Positions 45,361 to 56,051 of a stretch of 64,000 nt of DNA are shown piece after piece. The stretch is from Lonicera japonica (Eukaryota; Streptophyta; Magnoliopsida; Dipsacales; Caprifoliaceae). How positions within the stretch are numbered: the first letter of the stretch is position 1; each line of letters starts with the position of its first letter. A model generated the notes under the pieces. The model was given only the letters and a program-made list of their open reading frames with translations, was not told where the DNA came from and did not search any database. Made by a program: the position numbers and the translations under genes. The stretch spans positions 23,685,017-23,749,016 of the forward strand of contig CM038466.1 in the NCBI GenBank assembly GCA_021464415.1, read 5' to 3'.

Positions 45361-46923
45361 ATAGTCTTGTAACCTTGCTTCACGATGGAAACATGCTAAC
45401 CACTTGGGAATCTGAATAGTAGGATAATTTATTAGGGTTTTACACATTTTTAAATCATTTATTTGGGTGAAAAACAGTATATTTATTTAAGTTATATAAC
45501 ATATGTTACTTTGCCTCTGTTCTATAAATCCCTACTATTTTCTCAAGTCCAAGCAAAAGATTTATAGAGAAACACTTGATAAAACAAATTATAGCGGTTA
45601 GGGAAGGGCTAGGAAAATAATACAGTTACAAAAACCACTGATTTAAGTGATAATTATTAACTAATTAATTGTATGAAATGCTCACTCCCATCTTCTATAT
45701 GCAGAGAAGCATACTTTTGATAAATGAGACTTTTATCTTTTTATTTTTCGAGTTTTATAGCAGTTGTAAAGATGTATCAGAAACATTGCTTTGGTTTGAG
45801 AAAAGTAAAAGAGATGGCAATGGTTACTCTGCATGTGAAGAGGTTCTTCAGATTCCCCTTTGGAAGATTATGGTAAACCTACTAATGCCCTACTGCTTGC
45901 TTTACTGGTTGTTCCATTGCTAATCAAAGTGTATGAAATAACGTCACTGTATTTTCTTTATCCATAGAGACGTACTTTAAAGATCATAATTCTGCATTTC
46001 CATTGTGGGTTTAGAGGCTTTTCTGGGTTTGAATTGAAACATGAGTAGGAGGAGGAAGAGGCTCAAAGAATCTAATTCCTCCCTCTCAAATTATGAATCT
46101 CATTTCAAGAGAGAAAATATATTGAGATGTATTTGACTTTAGTGCAAGCACTGGCCGTAAATCCATTATATATAAAAGAAGAAAAGAGATAAATAAATCA
46201 AAATCTTGCATAACTTTATTGACCAGGCCTTAAATCTTGTTAACTACCATGAGATTTCATACATCATTCAAGAACGGGACTCTTTAGTTTAAGATAGAGG
46301 GAATACTTGGAGTCAAATATAGAATGTGTACACAGACAAAAAGATTAATCAACTGAGTTTCCCTTGTTCCAAGAAGAATTTAAGATTTATTTCAATTATA
46401 ACTTTGATTTTTTAATTTTTGTACAAAACAAATCTTTATAATATGCACGAATCGCGTTAAGAGTTGTCAGTCTTAATACATGACTATTTGCCCATTTACC
46501 TTTCCCTGAGTGGGTGCAAATTTGTCAACCATTTGATGTCTTCACATTCACATGGAAACAAATTATCATGTTTTCCCTGGAAATTATCTCATTTAATACC
46601 AGTGGATTTGGATCCAGATTATGGTCATTTTTGATTTACTGCAAATATGAACATAAAAGGTTTTTGTTGATCTGATATGAGTGCAACCATAAGCATAATA
46701 CATTCATCAAATTAGCTTTTCACATCCTGATGTGGTCTGTAACCTTAATGTTATAGCAGATGTGATCATACGAGATCATGCCAATTTTATTTTTCGTTGA
46801 TTTATATCTTTTAATTTGCTTCATCTTATGATGCCATTACTTCCTGTACATGCAGAACTGTTCAACATCAGATTCTGAAAAGCAAATATCATATTAATAT
46901 GTCGAATAACAAAAAGGTAATCA
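45361..46923. other. Intergenic DNA, no gene seen
   Basis: No coding region, structured RNA or element end could be supported. The open frame at 45669..45923 lacks any recognisable motif and is probably chance. Confidence 0.5.
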
Positions 46924-47118
46924 TTGCTTAATTTTTATACTAATAGAACAAAAAACCTGACAGCAAGATTCATATTCTATAATCTCACTGTTACAGGAAA
47001 AGAAAGAGCCCCAAGTATTGTGGCTTCCTCTTCAAGAGGTCCCAATCCCTTTGTTTCTGAGATCTTTAAACCTGCTCTTCATGCCCTAGGTTTCAACTGC
47101 AACATGGTAACCATATGA
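46924..47118 (+). pseudogene. Subtilisin-like protease fragment (plus strand)
   Basis: LTARFIFYNLTVTGKERAPS, IVASSSRGPNPF and EIFKPALHALGFN match the segment between the PA domain and catalytic Ser of the subtilase pseudogene at 42431..44662, which has FKFYNLTIMGKDRAP, AAISSRGPSLIAPK and PDLIAPGFN. The Ser block is not reached. A related fragment in the opposite orientation lies at 47830..48060, giving a second inverted pair of subtilase remnants. Confidence 0.75.
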
Positions 47119-47829
47119 TCCTCAGAGAGTATGGTTGACTTACGTGCGGGTCTTGAATTCTTGTGTGCATCAACTTTCTGGCAGCAATTATAGATCCACT
47201 TCTGTTCTACAAGTCCACCTTCTCATCAAGCCAGCCTGGTAAACTTTCCCAAAGCTGCTCCTTCCAAATCTACATTTCCTTGTAACACGTTAAACTCATG
47301 AAGTTCTTCAGTAAATAGGCCTTCCAATATCATTTCTCAATATTTGTAGCAAAACTTGATTCCTGTAAAAGAACCAAGCATAGATTAGAATAGTTAAATA
47401 GATTCGTTCCAGATATCACAGCTTAACTGTATATGGTACATATGAACATACAAAATCATGTAATTTTTTTTGCATTACCTCTGTTCTAATGCGCCTTTCT
47501 ATTTTCTTCTTTCTCGCGTACAACATTTCAGAATTGTTATAATATTGGGAGGTGAATTTGGATAAGGGAAAGTTTTGGGAAAGTTTACAAGGGTTGGCTT
47601 GATGAGAAGGTGAACTCGGATAATGGAAATGGATCTTTAATTGCTGGCAAGGAAGCTGAATGCCTGAATCGTAATCACGGAAGAAGTTCAAGAATTGCAG
47701 GTAATCCAACTATACTCTCATTTGTGAAAACAGAAATATTCTTAATAAAAATATACTCTCCTAGGATCATATGGTAACCGTTTTGAAACCACATTAGGAA
47801 CAAACATAGTCATTATTTTGAATCTACGA
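47119..47829. other. Spacer between two inverted subtilase fragments
   Basis: No gene is seen. There is a weak dyad: CAAGCCAGCCTGGTAAACTT near 47226 and, inverted, AAGTTTACAAGGGTTGGCTTG near 47581. Together with AACACGTT..GAGAAGGTG-like pieces it suggests further inverted subtilase or flanking sequence. Confidence 0.35.
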
Positions 47830-48060
47830 CAAGAAGACCAGATTTAAGGAGAAACAATAGATTGGAGGCTCTTGAAGAAGAACCAGCAATAATTGGGGCC
47901 TTTCTTTTCCTATAGCAGGAAAATTATAGAATTTGAAGCTTGCAACTCGGGTTTTAGTGTTATTCGTACAAGTTGGAAATTCCCTCCATCATAAATCCTA
48001 AATTGCTGCAGGCAATGTTAAAAGTATAGCTTTGAGGGAGGATTCCTGAAGGCATACATC
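47830..48060 (-). pseudogene. Subtilisin-like protease fragment (minus strand)
   Basis: Minus-strand frames give NIACSNLGF-like, SCKLQIL or in the other frame ASFKFYNFPAIGKERP, and AGSSSRASNLLF. They are colinear with the FKFYNLTIMGKDRAP and SSRGP region of the larger pseudogene. Frameshifts and stops are frequent. Signal peptide, Asp, His and Ser blocks are absent. Confidence 0.65.
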
Positions 48061-48764
48061 AGTGAGAAATAGGACAATGCTAAAGAAGAAGAAGATGAGT
48101 GGGTACAAGGAAAAGGTTGGTAGTGAAGAAATGAAAAAGCTTAGGAAAAAAATTTCTCTTGTAGGTAGATTCCTTTTTCAAAGGTGGGAATGTTGCTAGG
48201 TGGCAAGTGAATTAAGGGGACTTTTTATAAGCACAAGGCAGAGTCAATGGTTTACACTTCTCTCCCTCCCCAACTTCACATGACTGGTTCTCATTCACTT
48301 TCAAAATTGAAACCAATAATTCTAATACGAGGAAAAAAAAAAGAGTAAAAACATTCAGGTTGTGATATATTTACACATATGTAGAAAAGGTAAATTATAA
48401 AATTTAGATGCTCTTGGACTCAATTGATGCTCTGGCGGAAAATTTTCCTGACAAATTGTTTATGAGAACACCATAAAAGAAAAAGATTATATGTGCGTTA
48501 CACCTAATCACAACCCATTTTCCCAAATTTAATCTCTAATTCTAAATATTTCCCTCCCTCCCCCATGTATTAGAACTAGAATTATTTTATGCCAAAGTAT
48601 CACCACAAGAATCAAAATGCAGGGGAATCAACCTACTTATGTTTCTTTGAAAAAAAAAAAAAAAACAAACACTACTTATGTGGGGGGAGGAGCCATCCAA
48701 TTTCTAGCCTGTGTGGGACTTGAAACCCACAAATCTCTATCCTCAAAGATTTATCAAATTAATT

Positions 48765-48860
48765 TTGAACCGCATTTGGCTTATTGGTTTAAAGGGATGC
48801 TTTAGGTTATGGGTTTGAGTCTTCATTTCCTCACATTCGAAAATGCCCTGCCTATATAAA
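48765..48860 (+). mobile_element. SINE-like, tRNA-derived fragment
   Basis: TTTGGCTTATTGGTTTAAAGG resembles an RNA polymerase III box A and, about 30 bases on, GGGTTTGAGTCTTC resembles box B, with the spacing of plant SINEs. No A-rich tail or target duplication was identified. Confidence 0.45.
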
Positions 48861-48876
48861 ATTAAAAGAAAATCAT

Positions 48877-49045
48877 TAAAAATGCCTCAAACTACTTTTA
48901 GGAGGGTTTAATGGCTATGAAACCTAGCCTAGCTATACGTGTATTTACCTGTATGGTCGTAAAAATGCCTCAGACTACTTTTTATGAGAGATTAATGCTT
49001 ATGAAAGTTCAGCTGGCTATACAAGTGTTTACATGTGTTTGTGAC
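48877..49045 (+). repeat. Tandem duplication of about 82 bases
   Basis: Two units starting AAAATGCCTCAAACTACTTTT and AAAATGCCTCAGACTACTTTT (48879 and 48961) share ATGCTTATGAAA, AGC..GCTATAC and GTGTTTAC blocks. The open frame over them is a by-product of the repeat. Confidence 0.6.
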
Positions 49046-50286
49046 TTTGTGGTCCAAATCCATATAGATACTAATGTGGGAAAATTTGCAAGCTGCCATG
49101 CATATAGGCCACTGATGGAGGTGAAATCATTTCTTAAAATGTTTTAATTCCTTCCAAAAGAAGTATTGAATTTTATTGGTTATGTGAATTATTAGTGCAA
49201 ACGACACAATAGAATAAGTGGAAATAGCTCTGTGGTTTCTCAGAGACTAAGGACTCACTATTTATCTTCTATATAAAGAGGAGCATTCTTTTTTAAACTT
49301 TTTCAATTTGATTACTATTTACAGGAATGTTGCAGTATGGGTTTGAAAGGTGATGAGGAAAAGTAGTAAACCTTCCATAAACTCATTTTTGGTTTTGATT
49401 TTGCTGTGAATTTTTTTATACCTTTCTTTAGATATATGAGAATGACATAAGAGCAGGGGCGAGTGGCTAAATATATCCTTTGGATGTATTTCGACCAGTG
49501 TTTATAATATTGATACTACTTAAATTTATAAAAAAATATTTAATAGTGGGATCAAATTATAAATGAAAAAAAATAAAAAAATATATGTGGCTCAAATCCT
49601 TTTTCTATGAGAAATATTATTCAGACCAAAATTGAGTGCCAAATGCATTTTGAGCGATACAGATGTATTTACACTTGTTATTGGTTAGTGCTTTTTGAGC
49701 TGCGTAGTATTACTTATTCTTCATTTTTTTATTGATAACATTAATAACAAATTATTAAATAATTCTGTCAACTAAATTTTTTACTACGCAACTGCAAAAG
49801 AGCAACTTCTATCATTTATCTCTGCTTCACTCATGGTCATCACTTATCAGTCACTGGTGAACCTGAATCATATTTTATGAAACTTTGTTCTTTAGTGATT
49901 CTCACTGTTGAGTGTTTACTGGTTGACTCTTGCTTCTCCCTAGATTAGATGGATCTGATCAAACCACGTGTCTAATTATAAAATACTTGGACCAATTTGA
50001 AAATATCCAAATTTAATCTATATTATATTATCAATACCATATAATAAGCGTGAGTAGGAGCAGAAGATTTTGGTACATCTGTGAAACTATGATAATTTGT
50101 AACCGTAATATAAGAAAGACAAGTTATTAAACCAGTATTGTGATTATTTTGTTTTAAAATATTTACATGTAAAAACTTAATATCATACTGCACATGCATC
50201 AAGTGTACTACGGAATTTAGTATATAGATAAACATGTCAAACAAGATTTTAGTATGCATAAGAACTTACTAAGTTGTCCCTTCTTG
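49046..50286. other. Intergenic DNA, no gene seen
   Basis: No coding region is supported. GCAGGGGCGAGTGGCTAAAT at 49454 resembles a hAT-like left end, but no right end was found. Confidence 0.45.
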
Positions 50287-50440
50287 AGCTGAAATTGTTG
50301 TAAATAATACTAATGGGGGACTTAAAACTCAAACTGCTGAAATTGTTGTAAATAATACTAATGGGGGACTTAAAACTCAAACTTTGGCATGAAGAGAACT
50401 GAGAATGTTTACTTACTACTAAGCCAAATATCATTTTGTG
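50287..50440 (-). repeat. SINE-like fragment with a 51-bp tandem duplication
   Basis: On the minus strand TTTGGCTTAGTAGTAAGTAA looks like box A and GTTTGAGTTTTAAGTCCCC like box B. The box B part plus CATTAGTATTATTTACAAC is directly repeated with a period of 51 bases (plus-strand units near 50287..50337 and 50338..50388). The two copies are identical over almost their full length, so the duplication is recent. Confidence 0.55.
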
Positions 50441-50596
50441 TTTTACCGTGAAAGATTACGAAATATTTTATTGCACACACGTATAATTTGTATGTAGAAT
50501 ATCAATAATCTACCAAAATTCCATTTCTATGTTGAATAGAAGTGCATGTGGCAGTCGCAACTATATATAAATGAAGTCCACTGGATTGGGTAAAGA

Positions 50597-50875
50597 GTTG
50601 GTTTTTTTTCTCTTTTTTTTTTTTTATTTTTTGGAGGGGGGAAGTGCTAAAGAGATACTCTCACTTTGATATTTTACCGGATTCGAACATGTACCACAAT
50701 ATAATGGATTTTTGTAGAAAAAAGATATTCAACAACACCACTAAATTAACTTCATATAACATTTTTTCATAGAAATTTTACCGGATTCGAACATGTACCA
50801 CAATATAATGGATTTTTTTAGAAAAAGATATTCAACACACTAAATTAACTTACAACATTTTTTTCATAGAAATTA
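50597..50875 (-). mobile_element. SINE-like element with duplicated promoter unit
   Basis: On the minus strand each of two units of about 104 bases has box A-like TTAATTTAGTGGTGTTG (first unit lacks GGTG) and a perfect box B core, GTTCGAATCCGG. After the second unit comes a body ending in an A-rich tail (minus-strand 50633..50600, many A). The arrangement suggests a head-duplicated or dimeric SINE. Target duplications were not found. Confidence 0.55.
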
Positions 50876-52149
50876 AAGGGTATCAATTTGGCTAGAAAAT
50901 GATCGGTCTTGAGCAGTCGTGCGACTGTCTAAACAAGATAATCACCCAAAATAACTTTTACTTTGGCGTTGCATTAGTGCATTTTCTTTGGTTATGATAA
51001 CAAGTACTATTATAAGTTATTTTTACGGTGTGGAAAGTGGTCCATCAGTGTAGTAGTAATGAATTTGCGGAAGTTTATGTTCTTCTGCATGGTGTCCAAC
51101 ATTCTCACAGCGGTGCTCGGAAAAAATGCGGTTTTGTCGTCACTTCTCGACTTCATTAGATGGTTCATTTTGTTTCGTGCTCTGATTAAGGGTTATTGTG
51201 ATTTGCGGGATTCTTATATCCCAGATTGATTGCAGACGGTTGTAATTATTAATTTCTCTAAATTTATGCCGTTCCTTTTTCTTCTTCAGGAAAACAAAGG
51301 TTAATTAAACAATTAATGCTCTTAATTCAATTACCACTATACCACCAATCACAATGTGAGCCTCCAAAATACCACTTGATCTTATGGTGTCATTACAATA
51401 TATAAAATTAAGTTAAATGACAGCGTAAATAAATATTCTAATTTTTTTTTTAGTAGAAGTGATTATAACTATATATTTGCAAAAGGAGGAGATTGGGGAG
51501 ACTTAAATTTACGTACTCTAAATTCAAGTAGACATCTTTTACCATTTAAGCAACTTCTGTGCTCAGTAAAAATATCTCTAATAAGGGTCCGTTTGGTTGA
51601 ACAAAGTTGAAAAAAATAAAAATTATATGAGAAGTTATAAAAAGAAAAGTGATTAGTCTAAATGTTCTCCTTCTTTTTTCATTTTTAATGAAAAAGCTTT
51701 TTATACATAGTCCAAAATAAATTAGATTCCATAAAAACCACGAAAGTAACAAAATATTTTACAAAATCACTCATCTCATTTTTTAATTTTTTTTTGAAAG
51801 TTAATTAGTTTTTCCAATTTTTATATTATGCAATAAAAGGCATAACGCTTAATTTTCTGTACAAACTTTAAAAACAACAATTCTGGCAGACAAAGCATGC
51901 ATTTGAAGTATTCGTAGATTATTTATCGTTTACATGCACTTGTCTTTAAATTTTCCCTTTTTGACTTTTGTACTTGTTTAGCATTCATTTTAACATAATT
52001 AATACACTAATAGTTACAAATAAAACTTATCTACTATGAATATTTGACAGTTGAAAACAAAACTTTTTTGATGTAGATGAAATATGTATATTTAATATTT
52101 TCAAAAAAATAATAGACTCTAAAATTTATTGCATTGAACTTTTTTTTTT
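50876..52149. other. Intergenic DNA, no gene seen
   Basis: Nothing could be supported as a gene. The GGTCCGTTTGGTTGAACAAA motif at 51587 resembles a MITE end, but its partner was not found. Confidence 0.4.
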
Positions 52150-52630
52150 TTTGGAGGGAAAAAAGAATATCATTGCGAAACTAAATCGGCCCGGAGGGAA
52201 GGTAACAAAATGTCCGAGCCTTCCTCCAATCTGGAATTAAAATCTGACACAAATTTAACATGCTTAGCTACGTAGTGAGCCATAGAATTACCACACCGGG
52301 GAACAAAAGGCCAACTTTAAAGTCTAAACAAACCCAACAAGCACTTACACATCATCAATAATATGACCATAATAGAATTAGTTACTAGCGCTACTATTAA
52401 TCAAATTAATAATCAATTAGGCATCACCTTCAAAGAGAGCTTCGAAGAAATTAACCACAACTGAGAGCAAAGTCTGAAGCATGGAAGGCTGCAAGCGCTT
52501 TGGCTGACGCTAGATCCAACGGGACATTAATCCTTTTGATAAGAGCTGCGACAAAGTCACTATTTAAATCCCTAATCACTACACCCGCACCCATTGAAGC
52601 CTTGTCCGCAAACACACGAAGTCACCATTT
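52150..52630 (-). pseudogene. RNase H-like (RVT_3) fragment of LINE origin
   Basis: Minus-strand frames give FADKASMGAGVVIRDLNSDF, VAALIKRINVPLDLASAKAL and AAFHASDFALSCG, the first half of a plant RVT_3 RNase H domain. After stops, NSMAHYVAKHVKFVSDFNS and EEGSDILLPSGP match the usual end (N-x-x-A-H-x-x-A-K, then W/L-E-E-x-P). The middle with its acidic catalytic positions is mutated. Such domains end many plant LINE polyproteins and also occur alone. Confidence 0.65.
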
Positions 52631-52707
52631 GAATTCCTAATCATTACTTTTTTAAGTAATTCTTTTTCTACAATTTTCTTTAATCAAAAGGAAACTTTAC
52701 GATGTAT

Positions 52708-52890
52708 CTATACTATATATAAAGCATGAGGAGTATTTTTGGGAGGTTTATGAAATTACAAAAATTCTCCTCATGCTTTGAAAATTACAATATTAGTAAT
52801 ATTGACAAAGGCGCACACTTGAACCTATGACCTTGAAAAACACATAATATTACTACTTAACCAAATACCATTGGATGTGCTTATTTTGTT
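52708..52890 (-). repeat. Hairpin and SINE-like fragment
   Basis: AAAGCATGAGGAG at 52721..52733 and its exact inverse CTCCTCATGCTTT at 52767..52779 form a 13-base stem. On the minus strand, TTTGGTTAAGTAGTAATATT (box A-like) and AGGTCATAGGTTCAAGTG (box B-like) lie at about 52868..52823. The plus-strand start TCTATACTATATATAAAG at 52709 is nearly the same as the Helitron-like start at 56482. Confidence 0.45.
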
Positions 52891-52971
52891 TTAGAAATAA
52901 TTTAATGCGCGGAATTACTAGAAATCGTATTGCATGCACATCACGTGTGTCACGGATTTAGTATATACTAA

Positions 52972-53518
52972 GGCCTCGTTTAATTCAGGTATTAGGATCA
53001 TTGGGATTAATAATACCAGTATTAATAGTACTAGATTATTAATCCTGGTATTAATTTAATACCAATACCCTATTTGATTCCTGCAGTATTAACACTGGGA
53101 TATCTGATACTGATATTAATACCATGTTTGGTTCTGTAACTCGTATACGGGATTATATTGTGGACTAACAAAATAAAAAAAAAATTAAAGAAATTTTTTT
53201 TAAAAAAAAAATTATAAAAAAAATGTTTTAATTTTTTTTTAAAAAAATAAATTAAAATAATAATAATATAGTAGTAGTGGCATTTTTGAAAATATTAGAG
53301 TAGTAATGACATTTTTGAAAATATATGGTTCATTTTTCTTAATCCTGGATAAACAATACCACCTCCTCCTTGGTATTAAATTATACCACAAAGAGTGGTA
53401 TTAAGTTAGTACCGGTATTAGTAATCCCAACACATTTGTGCGAATCAAACAAGGTATTATAAAAAAAGTGATATTAATAATACCATCTCACTCTTTAATA
53501 CACGAATCAAATGAGGCC
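52972..53518. mobile_element. Tourist-like (Harbinger) MITE with TAA target duplication
   Basis: The left end GGCCTCGTTTAATTC and right end, reversed, GGCCTCATTTGATTC are inverted repeats with two mismatches. TAA is duplicated at 52969..52971 and 53519..53521. The interior of 547 bases is AT-rich, carries repeated TATTAATACC/GGTATTA motifs and has no transposase frame. A TWA duplication with GG-starting ends is the pattern of PIF/Harbinger MITEs. Confidence 0.82.
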
Positions 53519-53521
53519 TAA

Positions 53522-53580
53522 GAGTCTTGACGCTTAGAGTGGGATTCGAACCAGCCGCTTTTTCCATAAGTATGTACGTA
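53522..53580 (-). mobile_element. SINE-like fragment split by MITE and hAT insertions
   Basis: On the minus strand GGTTCGAATCCCAC at 53557..53544 is a perfect box B core. Its likely box A (TTTTAGTGGCTAAAATG, 54430..54414) lies on the other side of the hAT element at 53581..54405. The 3' side is cut by the Tourist-like MITE. Not a tRNA gene: no cloverleaf can be drawn. Confidence 0.5.
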
Positions 53581-54405
53581 CAGGGGCGGAGGCAGCAAGG
53601 GGCCAGGTGGGGCCATGGCTCCACCTGGACTTTTGGAAAAAAATTTGAGAGTATGGGGGGTTTTGTACGAGAAGAAAAAGGTGAGGGGCGAATGCGTAAT
53701 TATGAGGGAGGGTGGTTTGTGAAATTAAGCTTATAAGATGAAGGGGCGGCGTTGTAATACCGGGTGGGAGTATAAAGTGCGGGCGAAGGTTTGAGGTGGG
53801 GGCGGGTTTGTGAAGTTGGAAAGTTACGGGCAGGGGGGTACGTGCAATAAACGGTATAAGTTAGAGGTCTTAGTTTGTAATATAAATTAGGTTAAGTTAT
53901 AACAATTTAAATAAGCAGTCAGGTAGCAGCAGTAGCAGACTAGAAGTGCAGCCGTTTTCTTCTTCTCTCCTTTTTCATTCAATCTTTCTGTGAGCTTCTT
54001 CCGTTCAGTTTTTTTTTTTTCAAGCAGCCAAGCAATACTTCAAAGCTCTTCTCTCCGTCTTCATTTACTTTGGTATTTTAGGTTATATGTTATAAGTATT
54101 GAATTTGATTATTGATATTAAATTTGAGTATTAAGGTTAATTTGCTTATTAGATTGTTATTTGATAAATTAATATTTAGATTAATATATGTGTTTGTTGG
54201 TTATAGTAGGTTGAATATTGAGTTGATAAAAATATTTCAAAATATATAATTAATTTTAGTATATCATTTTTAACTTTTCCAAAATATCAAATAGTATGGA
54301 GAAGTATTTTAGTAAAAATTTAGCCTAGAAACATAATTATTGAATTTGATTTAGCTTAAAGAAAATTTTGGCCCCACCTCAATTTTTTTCCTGGCTCCGC
54401 CACTG
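53581..54405. mobile_element. hAT-type non-autonomous element with perfect 8-bp duplication
   Basis: The ends CAGGGGCGGAGGCAGC and, reversed, CAGTGGCGGAGCCAGG are inverted repeats; subterminal GGGCCAGGTGGGGCC faces GGCCCCACCTC. TGTACGTA is exactly duplicated at 53573..53580 and 54406..54413. The 825-base interior is not coding. The 8-bp duplication and CAG..G ends are those of the hAT superfamily. Confidence 0.9.
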
Positions 54406-54413
54406 TGTACGTA

Positions 54414-56051
54414 CATTTTAGCCACTAAAACTATTGTATAATTATAATATATAAATTGTGTTAAAGATTTATACGAGAGTTTGGAATTACAAGATATAAT
54501 ACAGCATACGCATGGAGTGCACTATAATTCTAATGTTAATGAAACGGACATTCAACTATTTTATAACAGTGAACTCTACAATTGTTGAACACAATTTTTG
54601 GGTGCTATACTGTTATGCAATACTGTGGTCCAAGAATAGTAAACATATTTTGTATTAATCCATAGAATGAGTAAAATAAACTTACTCTATTATAATCTGC
54701 ACAAGATATATATTATAATTTTATGTAGGATGAGTAGGATATATTTATTTTATAATACTTTATACATTGTCCAAAATATAAAGTTAAGTTTGTTAGGTTA
54801 ATTTTGATCAGACAACAATTATATGTTCGAGTTTCAAACTTACTATTGTTATCTATTTGGAACCCAAACATTACCATTTGGAAACCGAAACGAAGAAGTG
54901 TTGGTTGCTGAGTGTTCTTTTTGGATACAAAATAGCTTAAATGCTATTCAAACAGGTAAAACTTAATCGTTTAACACTCCTAACACTTTAAACAAGTAGT
55001 ATAAATTTACCTTATCATACTTTATAAAATAATTGCAATAGGATACTTGATAATTTTTCACATTAAGAACGCATAGTGACATTTGGTACAATTGTAAGTA
55101 AATGTATTGTTCATCTTTTTAACATTATTTTATAATAATTTTCGGCGCGAGATGGATAGGTTAATAATATATTTTGCATAGATATTTTTGATATGTAGCA
55201 TATATAGAGTACAACTGGTTCGAACCATTTCAGCGGCAATTTGTAAATCTTCAAAGAAGAGCCAGGTGGCAGGATAGTGATAGAACATGACGGAACTATA
55301 TTAAAAACAAATCTTCGAAGAAGAGCTCAAGGGATAGCTTGATTGAGGACAAAACTATTTTAACATACTAAAAAGTTCCATTTAATAATATATAATAGAA
55401 AAAACAATTGTACTTGAGAAGTCAGTTTTAAGTTTTTAACTTCAAAAAATGCAATTCTTAGCTCGACTAACAATCATGCATTGTGATTAGTAACCTTTTT
55501 ATCCTAGAACAAGAAGGCTGTAAGTAGTCATAACGTTGGATTTTTGTTTATATTTATGTTTTGACTTCAAATGTGTGAAAGACAAGTAAGCCTTCCAATT
55601 GTTGACGAAAAAGAGAGAGATGAGAGAATGAGTGATTATTATAATTTATGAATGAATACAAGGTCTTTTATATATGGATGGAATGAGCTATATATAGAAG
55701 CAATAAATATACCATGATTCTAGAAATAAAGAGAAAGTTAACTATACCATATACGTTTATCATATCTACACCATATCTTTACTATATATTCTAATTCTAA
55801 TACCAATAAAAGCAAAAGATCAACACAAATGTCCGCAGTCTAAAACTAACCAAATCTCCCTACTTAATATCAAAAGAGATCGAAGAGACTGGACTATAAA
55901 ATTAAAATGATTAAAATTTGTATCATTGAATAGTGGCGAATGCGAGTTCATTCAATACACGTCAACCAAAGAGACATACTATCTAATCATTGTTCTAAAA
56001 TTTACACTTCAAATGAAATTCAATCACATTTGCACCATATTTTCAGAAGAG
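54414..56051. other. AT-rich intergenic DNA, no gene seen
   Basis: No supported gene. A short duplicated motif AAATCTTC(A/G)AAGAAGAGC occurs at 55235 and 55310. Confidence 0.45.

Noticed and set aside
53540..53560. tRNA gene
   Set aside because: The perfect box B core is not accompanied by an acceptor stem or anticodon arm, and box A lies beyond a hAT insertion; a SINE origin fits better.
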